Source of the DNA: Planctomycetota bacterium
Lineage (GTDB): Bacteria; Planctomycetota; Phycisphaerae; Sedimentisphaerales; Anaerobacaceae
DNA: 6,934 bases
Assembly (NCBI GenBank): GCA_022567055.1
Contig: JADFHU010000297.1
Span: 1-6,934 of the forward strand
Direction of reading: 5' to 3'
The notes below the pieces were generated by a model, which had not been told where the DNA came from, did no database searches, and worked only from the letters and a program-made list of their open reading frames with translations. A program made the translations under genes and the position numbers. Shown here piece after piece: positions 6,775 through 6,934 of the stretch (positions are counted from its first letter, which is position 1; each line of letters begins with the position of its first letter).

Positions 6775-6934
6775 AAGAAATAAATTGGACATTTTGGGGT
6801 TCAAGTGTGCCGTAGATTGGGTCGCGCCGATTGAGCCAAACCGGAGGTGTAGTGGGCTACAGTGAGGATTTGGCGATTGAGAAGCGGCCAAAGATGCAGT
6901 GCAATTGGGCATCCAAAAGTCCACGTTATTTCTT
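6775..6934. repeat. Imperfect inverted repeat pair of ~22 bp flanking 115 bp (possible MITE or IS end)
   Basis: The left arm (6775-6797) starts AAGAAATAA and continues to TGGACATTTTGG. The right arm (6913-6934), read on the opposite strand, starts with the same AAGAAATAA and continues to TGGACTTTTGG. They differ at the two bases between these blocks and by one single-base gap, so ~20 of 22 positions pair. The 115 bp between (6798-6912) holds a small hairpin (TGTAG, loop TGGG, CTACA, 6847-6860) and no gene I recognise. The right arm ends exactly at the window edge, so flanking target duplications cannot be tested. It could be a miniature transposable element, two IS ends, or one structured RNA. 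Confidence 0.55.

Noticed and set aside
6692..6865. Plus-strand frame of 57 codons across the left inverted repeat arm
   Set aside because: No recognisable motif and no ribosome binding site; the opposite strand gives a better, though weak, transposase-like reading.

Overview
The window looks like chromosomal DNA of a planctomycete (Planctomycetota) or a close relative. Three things point that way: a prepilin-type protein with an H-X9-DG motif at 5636-6436, a short gene stub at 6510-6584 that starts with the N-terminus typical of planctomycete ECF sigma factors (MSDVTRILNAIE), and an N-terminally anchored hypothetical protein (4625-5608) of a kind I associate with this phylum. No organism can be named from the sequence alone. 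No rRNA, tRNA, CRISPR array or replication origin is visible.

Left part (1-3043, minus strand): a heavy-metal efflux operon reading leftwards. A good sigma70-type promoter (3015-3043) precedes a small exported His-rich protein (2490-2969), then a CusB/CzcB-type lipoprotein adaptor (655-2379), then the start of a CusA/CzcA-type RND pump (638 down to the left edge, incomplete). The His clusters on the small protein and on the adaptor suggest that periplasmic metal is bound and passed to the pump. The pump gene has no stop in the window and is easily missed. No outer-membrane channel gene and no metal-sensing regulator are in view.

Middle (3044-5608, plus strand): a run of broken or shortened genes. 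A CzcA-type fragment (3221-4519) keeps only the last ~430 residues of a ~1000-residue pump. Its stop overlaps (ATGA) a 38-codon frame resembling a piece of an FtsX/MacB-type ABC permease (4516-4632). That frame in turn overlaps the start of a membrane-anchored hypothetical protein (4625-5608), which appears to lack the C-terminal third of its family.

Right part (5609-6934): the prepilin-like gene reads leftwards and converges on the hypothetical gene with a 27-nt gap. Upstream of it, the 498-nt stretch 6437-6934 has no intact gene. It holds the promoter, ribosome binding site and first 12 codons of an ECF sigma factor gene (6510-6657), a possible transposase remnant (6674-6766), and an imperfect inverted repeat pair (6775-6797 and 6913-6934) whose right arm ends at the window edge.

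Overall, a well-kept metal efflux operon lies beside a patch of gene fragments that suggests repeated rearrangement. I see no convincing new multi-gene system. The most unusual points are the sigma-factor start placed in front of the pilin gene and the orphan C-terminal pump fragment.
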